Below, piece by piece: positions 25,274 through 34,621 of a DNA stretch of 64,000 bases. The position numbers and the translations under genes are program-made. The notes under the pieces are model-generated. The model saw only the letters and a program-made list of their open reading frames with translations, was not told the origin of the DNA and ran no database searches. Source of the DNA: Balneolaceae bacterium (GTDB lineage Bacteria; Bacteroidota; Rhodothermia; Balneolales; Balneolaceae); contig JAFIFB010000010.1 of NCBI GenBank assembly GCA_020832285.1, positions 1 to 64,000 on the forward strand. Direction: 5' to 3'. The first letter of the stretch is position 1. Each line of letters begins with the position of its first letter.

Positions 25274-26765
25274 GGGCTTCCTCAAAAAGTCACACCTGAG
25301 CGCGCGGCGAAGGCTGAGAGGTTCAGCACAAACAGAGTGGCAGCAATCCAGGTCTCGGATGTGCTTTGAAGTTTGGCTTTGATTTGATTCAGCGAAAGCC
25401 CCTGCTTGGCATTGCCGATGCGCCCCTCAATGTGGTTGCGCTCGGCGTATTCATCGCGCTGTTTTCTCTTCTCGTAGGCGCTGAGTTTGGGTTTTGGTCC
25501 TTTGGGCAAGGCTGTCATACGAATACCTCTTTGGCTGCACCATGTTCGGTTGTCGTTGGTGTGGTAGATCTTGTCGCATTGTATCAATTCCGGGTAGTGG
25601 CCAGTCAACAGGCGGTATGTCTCAGCCTGATGCTGTAGGTCAGAGGCCTCGTTGTAGGCGTCCCAGCTGATCGTTTGGTGGGTCAGGTAGCCGCCAAACA
25701 GCGACAGGCCCAGTTTGGCTCCGAACTCCACGCGTTTTCCGCTTTTACCGCGCAGAATCGGGCGAACATGCGGCTGGGAGATACTCACAATACGGTCCTC
25801 ACACCGGCGAGTGCGCTCATCATACATCCCTCGCTGCTGCTCGTAGAGTGTGTGGATGATCCACAGCTGGCGCTGATATTTGTGCGAAAGTGGAAATGCT
25901 TGCCCACCTGCCATGTCCAGCATCTGCTCGATATGCCCCAGGTTGCGCTCCACACAGTTCAACAGGTACCGCAGGGTCTTTCGCAAGCTGGCCTTGGAGG
26001 CGTTTTTCTTTTTCGACTGGCTCAGATACCGCTTATGGGCCACCTTTCGATAGGTGCGTGGTTTGACTGGCAATTGATCCTTCAACTTTTCCCAAAGCAA
26101 GTCGATTATCATCTCGGTTTTGATCCGCGCCTCATTAACCAGCGACAGATCGGTGGGGTAGCGAATGTATTGATCGGCCACCGTAGCATCAATTTTGAGT
26201 TTTCCCTTCACAGCGGGTTTGGAGTTATTCCCTGCACTGGAGGCTGAGGGAAGGTCCTCGGAAAGGGTGATCAACGTCCGGGAGAACTCATCAAAGGTGT
26301 CCTCCCCGAGCCGCTTGCGCAACTCTACAAACAGGGTAGGCGAAAACAACTGGGTGGGATGGAAAGTCTCCAGGCCCAGGAAAAACTGCATGTAGGGATT
26401 CTCAGAGATGCTCAGCAACGTCTCCTCATCGGAGAGTCGCAGCTTGTGCTTAATGATGAAGGCACCGATGACCCAGCGGGGATTAACCGCCACGGCTCCC
26501 ATGTTGGGCGAAAAGCGCTTGGCATAGACCCCGACCATCCGATCCCAGGGTAGCAGAGCCCCCAGTTGAATCCAGCGGTTGTTAGGATCTAATTCGAGTT
26601 GGCAAAGATTCGAGAAATCCTCAAATTGAGTCTGATATTGAGATGTGTAATTTATCATATGCAAGGTTATTTGCTAAAAAGGTACAAAAACCCTGTATTA
26701 AAAACCATAAAAATGACATCTAAACTACTATAATTTCGTAATTTAGACTCGGTCTGAGGAAGCCC
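25274..26765 (-). mobile_element. IS5/IS1182-like insertion sequence (complete)
   Basis: This 1492-base element is bounded by the inverted repeats GGGCTTCCTCA (25274-25284 and the complement at 26755-26765) and by a TAATTC direct repeat on each side. It carries one transposase gene on the minus strand filling nearly its whole length. The intact frame, good ends and clean duplication suggest a recent insertion. Confidence 0.85.
25282..26664 (-). CDS. IS5/IS1182-like family transposase
   Basis: This transposase of about 460 residues (the MINYTSQ start at 26658 is equally possible) has the DUF772-type N-terminal domain (WVIGAFIIKHKLRLSDEETLLSISENPYMQFFLG). A DDE catalytic domain follows: D in KIDATVADQYIRYPTDLSL, the central D near LIQCDKIYHTNDNRTW, and E in NHIEGRIGNAKQGL. 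It moves the surrounding element by cut and paste. The family assignment IS5 versus IS1182 is from memory of motifs. Confidence 0.88.
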   Translation of the reverse strand: MHMINYTSQYQTQFEDFSNLCQLELDPNNRWIQLGALLPWDRMVGVYAKRFSPNMGAVAVNPRWVIGAFIIKHKLRLSDEETLLSISENPYMQFFLGLETFHPTQLFSPTLFVELRKRLGEDTFDEFSRTLITLSEDLPSASSAGNNSKPAVKGKLKIDATVADQYIRYPTDLSLVNEARIKTEMIIDLLWEKLKDQLPVKPRTYRKVAHKRYLSQSKKKNASKASLRKTLRYLLNCVERNLGHIEQMLDMAGGQAFPLSHKYQRQLWIIHTLYEQQRGMYDERTRRCEDRIVSISQPHVRPILRGKSGKRVEFGAKLGLSLFGGYLTHQTISWDAYNEASDLQHQAETYRLLTGHYPELIQCDKIYHTNDNRTWCSQRGIRMTALPKGPKPKLSAYEKRKQRDEYAERNHIEGRIGNAKQGLSLNQIKAKLQSTSETWIAATLFVLNLSAFAARSGVTF

Positions 26766-26771
26766 TAATTC
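26766..26771. repeat. Right target-site duplication of the IS
   Basis: TAATTC directly follows the right inverted repeat of the IS and matches the copy at 25268-25273. Confidence 0.75.
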
Positions 26772-26877
26772 GGTTTTTTTAGTGCTTAACAGCACTCATA
26801 CAGTTTTAAAAAATGGTTGCTCTAATGGTCATCACAATCAAAAGGTTTTAAAAGGGATCAATTCATCAAACTATAGC

Positions 26878-27936
26878 TCATTTCTGATCTTTCCCGACCT
26901 GTGCCAGCAACTTCCCCGCCGCCTTCACCGGGCTGATTTTTCCTGCAGCCACTTTTTTCTCCAGCTGCGGGATTCGGATACGTATTTCCGGATGCTCATA
27001 AAAATTTTGCCTGAGTCGTGATTCGATCGTTTCACGCATCCAGAAAACTGCCTGCTCTTTTCGGTTCTGCTCAAAAAAGCCGTTTTCGCGGGTTTGCCTG
27101 AAATAGCTTTCAACCTGCTGCCAAATTTCACTAATACCCTCACCTTTTAGAGCTGAACAGGTTAGTACGGGTGGTTTCCATCCTGATGGTTGGGATGGAA
27201 AGAGCGAAAGTGCATTCTGGTATTCCATCTTTGCCTGCCTGGCAGCTATCAGGTTCTCTGCCTCTGCCTTGTTAATGGCTATCAAGTCGGCCATCTCCAT
27301 GATACCCCGTTTGATCCCCTGCAGTTCGTCACCCGCGCCGGCAAGCATCAACAGCAGAAAAATATCCACCATCAATTTTACCGCGGTTTCAGATTGCCCT
27401 ACCCCCACCGTTTCCACAAAAACCGTACTGAAACCAGCAGCCTCGCAAAGCAAAATCGCTTCACGGGTTTTGCCAGCTACACCGCCCAGAGCACCTGATG
27501 TGGGAGATGGGCGAACATACGCACGCGAATGAGTTGAAAGAAATGGCATCCGGGTTTTATCACCCAGAATGCTTCCTTTTGAACGGCTGCTGCTGGGATC
27601 AACGGTCAATACTGCAATTTTTTTGCCCTGTTCCAGCAGATGTTTTCCAAGTGATTCAATAAATGTGCTTTTCCCAACACCCGGAACACCCGTCACACCA
27701 ATTCGCAAAGACCCTGCAGAATGTGGCAGGCACTTTTCAAGAATTTCTTCACCCATCTCCCGGTGATCCGGGTTTGAGCTTTCAATAAGCGTAATGGCCT
27801 GCGATAACACGGTCCGGTTTCCTGAAAGGATCCCCTCCACATATTCATCAACCTTCTTCAGGCTCTGCTTTTGGATCCGGTAATTCGGGTTTAGCGAGCC
27901 GTGATGAGTTTGTTTTTTATCGGATTCGCCAGGCAT
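26878..27936 (-). CDS. meaB: Methylmalonyl-CoA mutase-associated GTPase MeaB
   Basis: This 352-residue G3E-family P-loop GTPase has GVTGVPGVGKSTFIESLG (Walker A), VLTVDPSSSRSKGSILGDKTRM (switch region), a FVETVGVGQSE G3 region and AINKAEAEN (NKxD-like G4). MeaB/ArgK proteins load and protect the B12 cofactor of methylmalonyl-CoA mutase. The mutase genes are not in this window. It converges with the decarboxylase pseudogene and lies downstream of the sodium symporter gene on the same strand. Confidence 0.95.
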   Translation of the reverse strand: MPGESDKKQTHHGSLNPNYRIQKQSLKKVDEYVEGILSGNRTVLSQAITLIESSNPDHREMGEEILEKCLPHSAGSLRIGVTGVPGVGKSTFIESLGKHLLEQGKKIAVLTVDPSSSRSKGSILGDKTRMPFLSTHSRAYVRPSPTSGALGGVAGKTREAILLCEAAGFSTVFVETVGVGQSETAVKLMVDIFLLLMLAGAGDELQGIKRGIMEMADLIAINKAEAENLIAARQAKMEYQNALSLFPSQPSGWKPPVLTCSALKGEGISEIWQQVESYFRQTRENGFFEQNRKEQAVFWMRETIESRLRQNFYEHPEIRIRIPQLEKKVAAGKISPVKAAGKLLAQVGKDQK

Positions 27937-27999
27937 TTCTTTTCATTTTATCTTTGGGCTTTTTGATTCAAGATGATTGTTCTTTACGGTGATTGCAAG

Positions 28000-29370
28000 T
28001 CAGCTCTTCATCTTTTCGATCACAGTGGTAACCAGATAAGCAGAAATGGCACAAATAAGTGAAAGCAGGTATGCCCAGGATACATCGAACAGGTATGTGG
28101 CTGAGAGCCATACCGTCATGGCCGTGATCAGCGTTGCTGCTGCTGCATATTTTCCACCTGTTTTTGTGAACAGACCAAAAACAACAATGGTGAAAATTCC
28201 CGCGGTTCCGAATGCCGCTGCATCCACCACCAAATCGTATACACCCTCTGCATTGGTGGCAATAAACCAGGCGACGATTCCGAATACCACAACAAATATC
28301 CGTGCCCACCCCACCTTTTTCTTTTCCGGCATATCGGGGCGGCTCTTAACCACAATATTGTGTGACACCAGCGATGATGCCACCAGCAATGCCGAATCTA
28401 CCGTGGAAAGAATGGCTGATACCAGTGCCCCGGCAAAAATAATATAGAGCACGGTTGGCATGTAGGTTTGGGCCATTATGGGAATAATCTGTTCGCTATC
28501 TTCGATGCCGGGAACGAGGTGCAGGCCTACCAGTCCGATGAATGCCGGTATGAGTCCAAAACCGAGATACATCGAACCGGCTGTGATGGATGAACGTCGC
28601 GCCACTTTTGGCGATCGTGTAGCAATTACCCTGGCAACAAGCTCTTGTGCAACGACCGATCCGCAGAGTGGAATGGCCCAGATATCAATCCGATCCACGA
28701 GAGGTGTACCGACAGGCTGCCTTAGGGTGAGCCGGTCCGGATCGATAGAGCTCCATACCCCGGCGATATCCGGCGTGTTAAAAATCACCAGGAAAAAGAG
28801 GGCAATCAGGCCAAAAATCAGGATCACTCCCTGGATCAGATCGGTGTAAGCCACAGCGAGCAAACCTCCCAACACTGTATAAACGATAACAATGGTGGCT
28901 GCGATACCGATAGCAATTTCGAGTTCAAGTGAAGAGGAAGCCGTAAGAACCTGCCCAAATGCACGGATTTGTGCAGCTGCCCACATCAGTGTGGAAGGAA
29001 CCATAAACAGGACAGCCAGCTTTTCCACACCGGATGAGTACCTTTGCCTAAAGAGGTCGGCAAGTGTGGTTAGTTTTCTTTTCCATAGTGGCGCGGCAAA
29101 AACAAAACCCATTATAACCAGGCAAAGGCCAAAACCGAATGGATCGGCAGTGCCGCCTGCAAGTCCGCCATCGTAAATAGCACCAGATGCCCCGATAACA
29201 CTTTCCGAGCCGAACCAGGTGGCAAATATGGTAAACGTGCCCAACGTATAGCCAAGCTGCCGCCCTGCAAGGATATAATCCGCTTCTGTTTTGATGTAGC
29301 GGGAAACCCACCAGCCGATTCCAAGCTGAACCAGAACATAAATCAGAATACCGAAGAGGAGCCAGGTCAA
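28000..29370 (-). CDS. Sodium:solute symporter (SSS family)
   Basis: This 456-residue polytopic membrane protein has about 12 hydrophobic segments. Family features include the start of a long N-terminal helix followed by YILAGRQLGYTLGTFTIFATWFGSESVIGASGAIYDGGLAG (split transmembrane helix 1 of the LeuT fold) and ILSTVDSALLVASSLVSHNIV for the Na2-site Ser-rich helix. Substrate is unknown; candidates are proline, choline, sugars or carboxylates. It lies just after the lone transposon end at 29449 and upstream of meaB. Confidence 0.9.
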   Translation of the reverse strand: MTWLLFGILIYVLVQLGIGWWVSRYIKTEADYILAGRQLGYTLGTFTIFATWFGSESVIGASGAIYDGGLAGGTADPFGFGLCLVIMGFVFAAPLWKRKLTTLADLFRQRYSSGVEKLAVLFMVPSTLMWAAAQIRAFGQVLTASSSLELEIAIGIAATIVIVYTVLGGLLAVAYTDLIQGVILIFGLIALFFLVIFNTPDIAGVWSSIDPDRLTLRQPVGTPLVDRIDIWAIPLCGSVVAQELVARVIATRSPKVARRSSITAGSMYLGFGLIPAFIGLVGLHLVPGIEDSEQIIPIMAQTYMPTVLYIIFAGALVSAILSTVDSALLVASSLVSHNIVVKSRPDMPEKKKVGWARIFVVVFGIVAWFIATNAEGVYDLVVDAAAFGTAGIFTIVVFGLFTKTGGKYAAAATLITAMTVWLSATYLFDVSWAYLLSLICAISAYLVTTVIEKMKS

Positions 29371-29448
29371 TGCAGAACGGTTGGTTAACGTTGATGTCGG
29401 CTAATATAGGAATTGCGTGTAATTGTGGCGGAAAAAATTTTATGACAG

Positions 29449-29468
29449 TAGTGTTATGTCAAAGATAA
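29449..29468. repeat. Lone end of a family 1 miniature element
   Basis: TAGTGTTATGTCAAAGATAA is identical to the left 20 bases of the element at 59859-59995. No right end or internal sequence is found before the beta-lactamase stop at 29478, so it is an isolated remnant. Confidence 0.6.
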
Positions 29469-29477
29469 TAGAACTGC

Positions 29478-30380
29478 TTATTCGCCTTCATCATCTCTCT
29501 TAGAAAGAATCTCATAAATTATGCGTGAAACCCGGGATCCTGCTTCGGTTCCGAGGCGATTTTCCGGAAGGTTTTTTGAAAGAAAAATAAGCACATACCG
29601 CTGGCCATCGGGGAGCCATACGATACCCGAATCGTGGACTACCCCGCTGATGGAACCCGTTTTATTTGCCACAACAGCTTCACCTGGTAATCCGGCGGGA
29701 ATTATATCACGGTAAAACTGGTCTTTCAGAACTTCGACCATATTCTCATCGACTTGCGGACTTACGGCAGTTCCACGGGCAATTTTCTCAAAAATAATAC
29801 CCAGATCCCCGGCGGTTGTTTCGTTGTTAATACCCGCTTCAAAAGCCTTCATATCAAACAGTCCGCGTCGCACTTCAATCTTATCTGCACCGAGATTTCT
29901 CATCGTTTGGGTAATTTCTTCAGCCCCTGTTAGCTGCATGATGAGGTTCGTGGCAATGTTGCTGCTGTAGGTGATCATCGCATGATTAAGGTCCCAAAGA
30001 GTTGCGGTTTCACCTTCCATTCTCTCGAAAGGATCGTTTCCATCGGGGTTGAGATTGAGCTGAAATTCTGACCCATCCACTATACTGTAAAACCGGTTTT
30101 CTATTTTGATGGAATCCTCCAGGTCGAACTCGCCCAGTTCTGCCCTTCTGAATAGTTCAATCATTACCGGTGTTTTCATGGTACTGGCTGCATGAAAGAG
30201 CGCATCTTCGTTCATAGAAAAATGAAAATCCGGGTCGTCGAGATGCTGAAACCAGACAGCGTAGGTTCCATCGCGTTCGGCAAGGTATGTTTCAACTTCT
30301 GTGGCAAGCTGCTGCACATCGGTAACTGAGGGGTTTTGCAGAATGAAAACAAAGGCAAAAAGAAGTATTTGTGCAGTCAT
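29478..30380 (-). CDS. Class A beta-lactamase-like serine hydrolase
   Basis: This 300-residue protein with a signal peptide carries all motifs of class A beta-lactamases: S66-T-M-K69 (SxxK), SSN in YSSNIATNL where SDN is usual, EAGIN (ExxLN) in FEAGINNETTAGDL, and KTGSISG. It should be periplasmic. Class A enzymes hydrolyse penicillins and cephalosporins. The missing Asp of the SDN motif and the marine context make an endogenous, weak or different activity possible. The gene is monocistronic. Confidence 0.85.
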   Translation of the reverse strand: MTAQILLFAFVFILQNPSVTDVQQLATEVETYLAERDGTYAVWFQHLDDPDFHFSMNEDALFHAASTMKTPVMIELFRRAELGEFDLEDSIKIENRFYSIVDGSEFQLNLNPDGNDPFERMEGETATLWDLNHAMITYSSNIATNLIMQLTGAEEITQTMRNLGADKIEVRRGLFDMKAFEAGINNETTAGDLGIIFEKIARGTAVSPQVDENMVEVLKDQFYRDIIPAGLPGEAVVANKTGSISGVVHDSGIVWLPDGQRYVLIFLSKNLPENRLGTEAGSRVSRIIYEILSKRDDEGE

Positions 30381-30479
30381 AGTGTTTAATCACCTCAAAA
30401 AGTTCGGGTAGAGTAAATATTCTACAGATATGTTATTAATATAAAATTGGCTCTGCTTTTATTTTAATGAATCGAGACC

Positions 30480-30506
30480 TAACCCGGATTTCTTACCAAC
30501 GAAATG
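30480..30506. repeat. Family 2 miniature-element end (fragment)
   Basis: TAACCCGGATTTCTTACC (30480 onward) followed by AACGAAAT corresponds to TAGCCCGCATTTCTCACC and AAGAAAT of the element at 21568. No matching right end is visible nearby. It lies in the 338-base gap between the beta-lactamase and argH, where no gene is seen. Confidence 0.45.
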
Positions 30507-30719
30507 AGGACTAACCCCTACGAGTAACCAAAAAGGTTAACTATTTTGCCATTTTAAACAAACAATCCAAGGTAAAAAATGGATCTACTGGAAAATTTTT
30601 GGGTTAATTAAACTAATGGCCGAAATCTCCCCACTTGTCTGTCCAGATGTACTTTTAACAAAAAAAAGCTGAAAAAGTCATGAAAATTCTTTTAGTGTCT
30701 CGGGTAGTGGTGATAATAT

Positions 30720-32018
30720 TTATCTCAACATTTTTCTGATTTCAGATATACCGGCATTTCCGGGTGAACCAAGGTGGGTAAATTGTTCCATTACTTCCTG
30801 CCAGGTAAGCTGAGCAGCAGAATCGGGATTTTCGGCAATTTTTCGATAGGCTTCTCTGAATGAAATCCCCTCATTTTTTACAAGTTCATAAGCAGCCTCA
30901 GCAGCGAATATTTCCGGTGTGCAGGATTTCTCAAGAGCTGACTGAACAGGTTTTATGGAAGTAACAAGTATCCTCACAGCCTCAAGAGTTTCCAGTGTAT
31001 GGTGAAACGCTTTAATAACCGGCTCCTTGGTAAGCTGTAAATCCCGGTGATAACCACTTGAGAGGTTAGATAAAAGAGTTTGCAATGCAGCTGACTGACC
31101 CACAACCACAGCATGTCTGCCCCGGATCAGCTCAGCAAGATCCGGATTTTTCTTTTGCGGCATAATTGATGAACCTGTGCAAACCACCCGGTCAAGATCA
31201 AAAAATCCGTAACCTTCACTGCTAAACTGAATCACATCGGTGGCAAAACGGTTCAAAACCGACGTGACACTTGTAAGATACTGAACAACCTGTAACTCTG
31301 TCCATCCGCGGGAAAGTTGTGCGGAAGTTGAGCAGATAAGCGGTGAATCAAATCCGAGTTTATCGGCTTCCATCTCACGGTTGATGGGAAAAGTGGTCCC
31401 AAAACCCGCTGCTGAACCAAGGGGTGACCGGTTAATAACCGACATAATGCCGCTTGCCGATTCTCGCTGTATGACCAAAAGCTCCGCAAAGCTACCGGCC
31501 CAGAGCGCAACACTGCTGAGCATCGCCTTGCGGGTGTGCGTATAGCCGGGCATTGGAAGGCCTGCATGCATCTCTGCGAAATCAAGCAATGCAATTGCAA
31601 CAGTTTTCATTTCAGCCAGTACCATTTCAAGCCTCTCTTTTTCGTAAAGGCGCATTGCTGTCAGAACCTGATCGTTTCGGGATCGTGCCGTATGGATTTT
31701 TTTTCCGAGATCTCCCAGTTTTTCCGAAAGAAAATTTTCGATCGCTGTGTGCATATCCTCATCTTCCATCCGGATTTCAAAACGGCCACTTTCCCACAGT
31801 TCTAATATCTCCTCAAGTCCCTCATTCAACTTTTTGAATTCATCATCCGACAAAACACCGGCCTCTTTCAAGGCTTCCGCATGAACCGCTGATGCAGCCA
31901 GATCGAACGGCACTAGTTCCTGGTCGAGCAGGTAGTCGTTACCAACCGTGAATGCCTCCACTTTTTGGGCTGTTTCTGATTTAGTATCGGTGGTGCTTTT
32001 TTGCCAGAGCTTGGACAT
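30720..32018 (-). CDS. argH: Argininosuccinate lyase
   Basis: This 432-residue member of the fumarase/aspartase superfamily splits argininosuccinate to arginine and fumarate, the last step of arginine synthesis. Visible are the ETAQK.EAFTVGNDYLLDQELVPFDL start, IHTARSRNDQVLTAMRLY, MPGYTHTRKAM and the signature GSSIMPQKKNPD with the catalytic Ser loop. It is the third gene of the argF-argG-argH operon, 116 bases after argG. Confidence 0.96.
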   Translation of the reverse strand: MSKLWQKSTTDTKSETAQKVEAFTVGNDYLLDQELVPFDLAASAVHAEALKEAGVLSDDEFKKLNEGLEEILELWESGRFEIRMEDEDMHTAIENFLSEKLGDLGKKIHTARSRNDQVLTAMRLYEKERLEMVLAEMKTVAIALLDFAEMHAGLPMPGYTHTRKAMLSSVALWAGSFAELLVIQRESASGIMSVINRSPLGSAAGFGTTFPINREMEADKLGFDSPLICSTSAQLSRGWTELQVVQYLTSVTSVLNRFATDVIQFSSEGYGFFDLDRVVCTGSSIMPQKKNPDLAELIRGRHAVVVGQSAALQTLLSNLSSGYHRDLQLTKEPVIKAFHHTLETLEAVRILVTSIKPVQSALEKSCTPEIFAAEAAYELVKNEGISFREAYRKIAENPDSAAQLTWQEVMEQFTHLGSPGNAGISEIRKMLR

Positions 32019-32134
32019 TATTTGGAATTACAGATTCATGTATTAATATTCACTCAAAAATAGTGGAAATAAAAGGCAGGCAACAAATGTATAGAACTGC
32101 CTTTTTAACTTTTGTCGTCTGCCTCTCACCACTA

Positions 32135-33403
32135 TTAAACAACTTCTTTTTTTACAGTTTGCTTCAGCTGGTATGCTGTTTTCTGCGGCAGATTCCACAG
32201 TTCGATAAATCCGGCAGAAGCATTCTGGTTGAATGCGGCTGATTTATTGAATGTGGCAAGGTTTTCATCAAACAGTGAATATGGAGAATTGAGTGAAACA
32301 ACCTCACAATTTCCTTTATAAAGCCGTACGGTTACTTCTCCTGTCACTTTAGTATTCTGCTCGTTGATATATGCCCGGATATTGTCCATCACCGGCTCGT
32401 AATACTTTGCACCATATAACAGGTATGCCCATTTCTGATCCATCAGGGTTTTAAGCTCATTTTCTTCCCGGGTTGATACCAGCTGTTCCAGGTTCTTATG
32501 AGCCTGAATAAGAATATGAGCAGCAGGATTTTCATATACCCCGCGCACTTTCAGCCCCACTACCCTGTCTTCAATCAGGTGGAAATACCCAACCCCGTGC
32601 TTACCCCCGATCTCATTCAGCATCATCACAAGATCTTTTTTTTCATACTGAATTCCGTTGACTGATACCGGCACGCCTTTTTCAAATCCGATTTTCACCA
32701 GCTCTTCTTTATCGGGAGCCTGCTGTGGAGTGTTGCACCACTTCAGGATATTTTCAAGCGGGGGAATCAAATTCGGATCTTCGATCTCGCCGCCTTCACC
32801 CGTGTTGGCCCACATGTTTTCATCATAGGAGTATGGGCTCTTCTTGGTCTGTTCCACGGGGATTCCATTTTCAATCGCATAGGCAATCTCTTCTTCCCTG
32901 CCCATTCCCCACTCCCGGACCGGAGCGATAATTTTCAGATTTGGGTTGAGTGTGGTAATGTAACTTTCGAACCGAACCTGATCATTGCCTTTGCCGGTGC
33001 AACCGTGCGCGATCACTTCACAACCAAATTCCGAGGCAAACTGAACAGCCAGCTGTGAAATCATCACCCGCCCCAGCGGACACCCAAGCGCATAACCACC
33101 CTGGTAATCAGCGTTGGCTTTCACGGCCTCCATGCAAAGTTCAGCAAATTCATCTTTCGCATCGTAAACAATCGCATCTTTGGCACCCAGTTTCAGAGCT
33201 TTTTTCTTGATCGCATCCAGATCATCAGCAGTTTGGCCAATGTTGATCGTGAGAGCAATCACCTCGCAGTCGTACTCCTCGGCAATCCATTTCAGCATAA
33301 CGCTGGTGTCGAGTCCACCGGAATAAAGTAAAAGACAGGTGCTGAAGGTTCCCTTTTCAGCTTCGTGTGAGGCTACTTTTTTATAATTGGTATTCTGTTC
33401 CAT
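32135..33403 (-). CDS. argG: Argininosuccinate synthase
   Basis: This 422-residue ATP-dependent ligase joins citrulline and aspartate. The ATP-pyrophosphatase P-loop LLLYSGGLDTSVMLKW (residues 25-40) and the motifs AHGCTGKGNDQVRFE and SPYSYDENMW are present. It has a slightly longer N-terminus than average. It is the second gene of the arg operon, 54 bases after argF and followed by argH. Confidence 0.96.
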   Translation of the reverse strand: MEQNTNYKKVASHEAEKGTFSTCLLLYSGGLDTSVMLKWIAEEYDCEVIALTINIGQTADDLDAIKKKALKLGAKDAIVYDAKDEFAELCMEAVKANADYQGGYALGCPLGRVMISQLAVQFASEFGCEVIAHGCTGKGNDQVRFESYITTLNPNLKIIAPVREWGMGREEEIAYAIENGIPVEQTKKSPYSYDENMWANTGEGGEIEDPNLIPPLENILKWCNTPQQAPDKEELVKIGFEKGVPVSVNGIQYEKKDLVMMLNEIGGKHGVGYFHLIEDRVVGLKVRGVYENPAAHILIQAHKNLEQLVSTREENELKTLMDQKWAYLLYGAKYYEPVMDNIRAYINEQNTKVTGEVTVRLYKGNCEVVSLNSPYSLFDENLATFNKSAAFNQNASAGFIELWNLPQKTAYQLKQTVKKEVV

Positions 33404-33457
33404 GGTTCAGTTCTTTTCTAAATGTTGAGTTGATGTTAATTTGTTTAATTGCGGGTT

Positions 33458-34453
33458 TTAGTTGCCTGCAGTAAGTTCCGATTTTACTGATTGATTTTTC
33501 AATCCATTCAATTTGTTCTTCTTGAGATTTTCATCCAGCAGCAGTGCAAACACTCCTTTTGAAACAACTTTCCGGTTTTTTGCCTGCTGATAGACCCAGG
33601 AATTCTTATGGTCTATCACTCCGTCTGTCACTTCATAACCCCGGTGGGCAGGCAGGCAGTGCATAAATCCTGCTGTGGATTTTGCTTTTGAAAAGAGCTT
33701 CTCATTCACCTGGTAGGGCTGAAAATGCCTGATTTTTTCTTCAAAAAGGTGCTCTTCACCCATTGAGACGAATGTGTCGGTATATACCACATCAGCATCA
33801 TAAACCCCCTCGCCGGGATCGGTTGTACTGATAAATTTACCACCATATTTCAAAGAAAGCTGTCCAAAATAACTTTCTTGCTCATCACTCCAGGAATACT
33901 TTTTCGGTCCGGAAAAAATAACAGTGTGTCCCATCATCAGCCCGATTTCAGTAAGAGAAAAGGCAACGTTATTAGCATCACCTACAAAAGAGATCTTGAG
34001 CGGCTGGTCTTTACCATACTTCTGCTGTATGGTTAACATATCAGCCAGAGCCTGCATCGGGTGGTGCAGATTACAAAGTGCATTGACAATTGGAATGGTG
34101 CCGTACTGTTTCATTTTTTCGAGTGTGGTGTGAGAGTAGACCCGCGCAAAAACAGCATCACACCATTGAGAAACATTCATCATGGCATCGTAGAGCGATT
34201 CCCGGCTGGTAAACGGAACAGCTTTTCCATTGGCCAGCAGCAGATCTGCTTCAATCTGAACTACATCACCGCCAAGCTGGTTTATAGCCACTTCGGTACC
34301 TATTTTGGTTCGAAGAGAGGGTTTTTCAAAAACAAACCCGACATTTTTTTGTTTCAGAATCGGTTCTCCCGATCCTTCCAAATCAAGGCTCAGGTCCAGA
34401 ATCGCCTGGATGACCGTCGGTTCAAGTTCTCCAATAGTTAAAAGATGGTTCAT
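33458..34453 (-). CDS. argF: Ornithine carbamoyltransferase
   Basis: This 331-residue transcarbamylase makes citrulline from ornithine and carbamoyl phosphate. The carbamoyl-phosphate loop is FEKPSLRTK (usual STRTR), followed by HHPMQALADMLT and the ornithine-type FMHCLPAHRGYEVTDGVID. The HCLP Cys supports use of ornithine rather than the acetyl- or succinylornithine variant of some Bacteroidota. It is the first gene of the operon; upstream lies a leader with Arg codons and a terminator (34549-34684), so expression is probably attenuated by arginine. Confidence 0.92.
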   Translation of the reverse strand: MNHLLTIGELEPTVIQAILDLSLDLEGSGEPILKQKNVGFVFEKPSLRTKIGTEVAINQLGGDVVQIEADLLLANGKAVPFTSRESLYDAMMNVSQWCDAVFARVYSHTTLEKMKQYGTIPIVNALCNLHHPMQALADMLTIQQKYGKDQPLKISFVGDANNVAFSLTEIGLMMGHTVIFSGPKKYSWSDEQESYFGQLSLKYGGKFISTTDPGEGVYDADVVYTDTFVSMGEEHLFEEKIRHFQPYQVNEKLFSKAKSTAGFMHCLPAHRGYEVTDGVIDHKNSWVYQQAKNRKVVSKGVFALLLDENLKKNKLNGLKNQSVKSELTAGN

Positions 34454-34548
34454 TTTATTATGGTAGTATTAATTGAAAGTTTGGGAAAAAGTTGGGTTTG
34501 GTTCGATTCGGGACTGTGGAGAGAGCATTCTATAAATTGAGAAAGCAT

Positions 34549-34582
34549 AAAAAAAGCCCCGATAACTTGTTTATCGGGGCTT
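34549..34582 (-). terminator. Attenuator terminator in the argFGH leader
   Basis: On the minus strand AAGCCCCGATAA (from 34582) and TTATCGGGGCTT (ending 34554) form a 12-base-pair stem with a 5-base loop, followed by a T run to 34549. It lies after the Arg-rich leader peptide and before argF. It could also end readthrough from ruvB. Its 5' arm can alternatively pair with the end of the leader frame. Confidence 0.9.
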
Positions 34583-34621
34583 GTGATTAAGTCCTTTGCA
34601 GGCAATACCTACACACAAAAA

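Larger units (their letters stand above)
24342..26782 (+). pseudogene. Pyridoxal-dependent (aromatic amino acid) decarboxylase, pseudogene interrupted by an IS
   Basis: The first 256 codons (24342-25109) encode the N-terminal half of a group II PLP decarboxylase (about 480 residues when complete): GRHFGYIPGGG, SPGAVSLETRLVNWM, GYLASGGSIANFTA and a TRQTHHCVDRA His for PLP stacking. After GSAGSTDTG, a segment with the PLP-lysine is missing and the frame shifts; a stop follows at 25119-25121. In another frame 25115-25273 gives the C-terminus (VDADTNALNKKLHQSLLEDGR...RTHLQEAALI). The last codons are split by the IS at 25274-26765, and the original stop is TAG at 26780-26782. Not functional. Confidence 0.88.
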
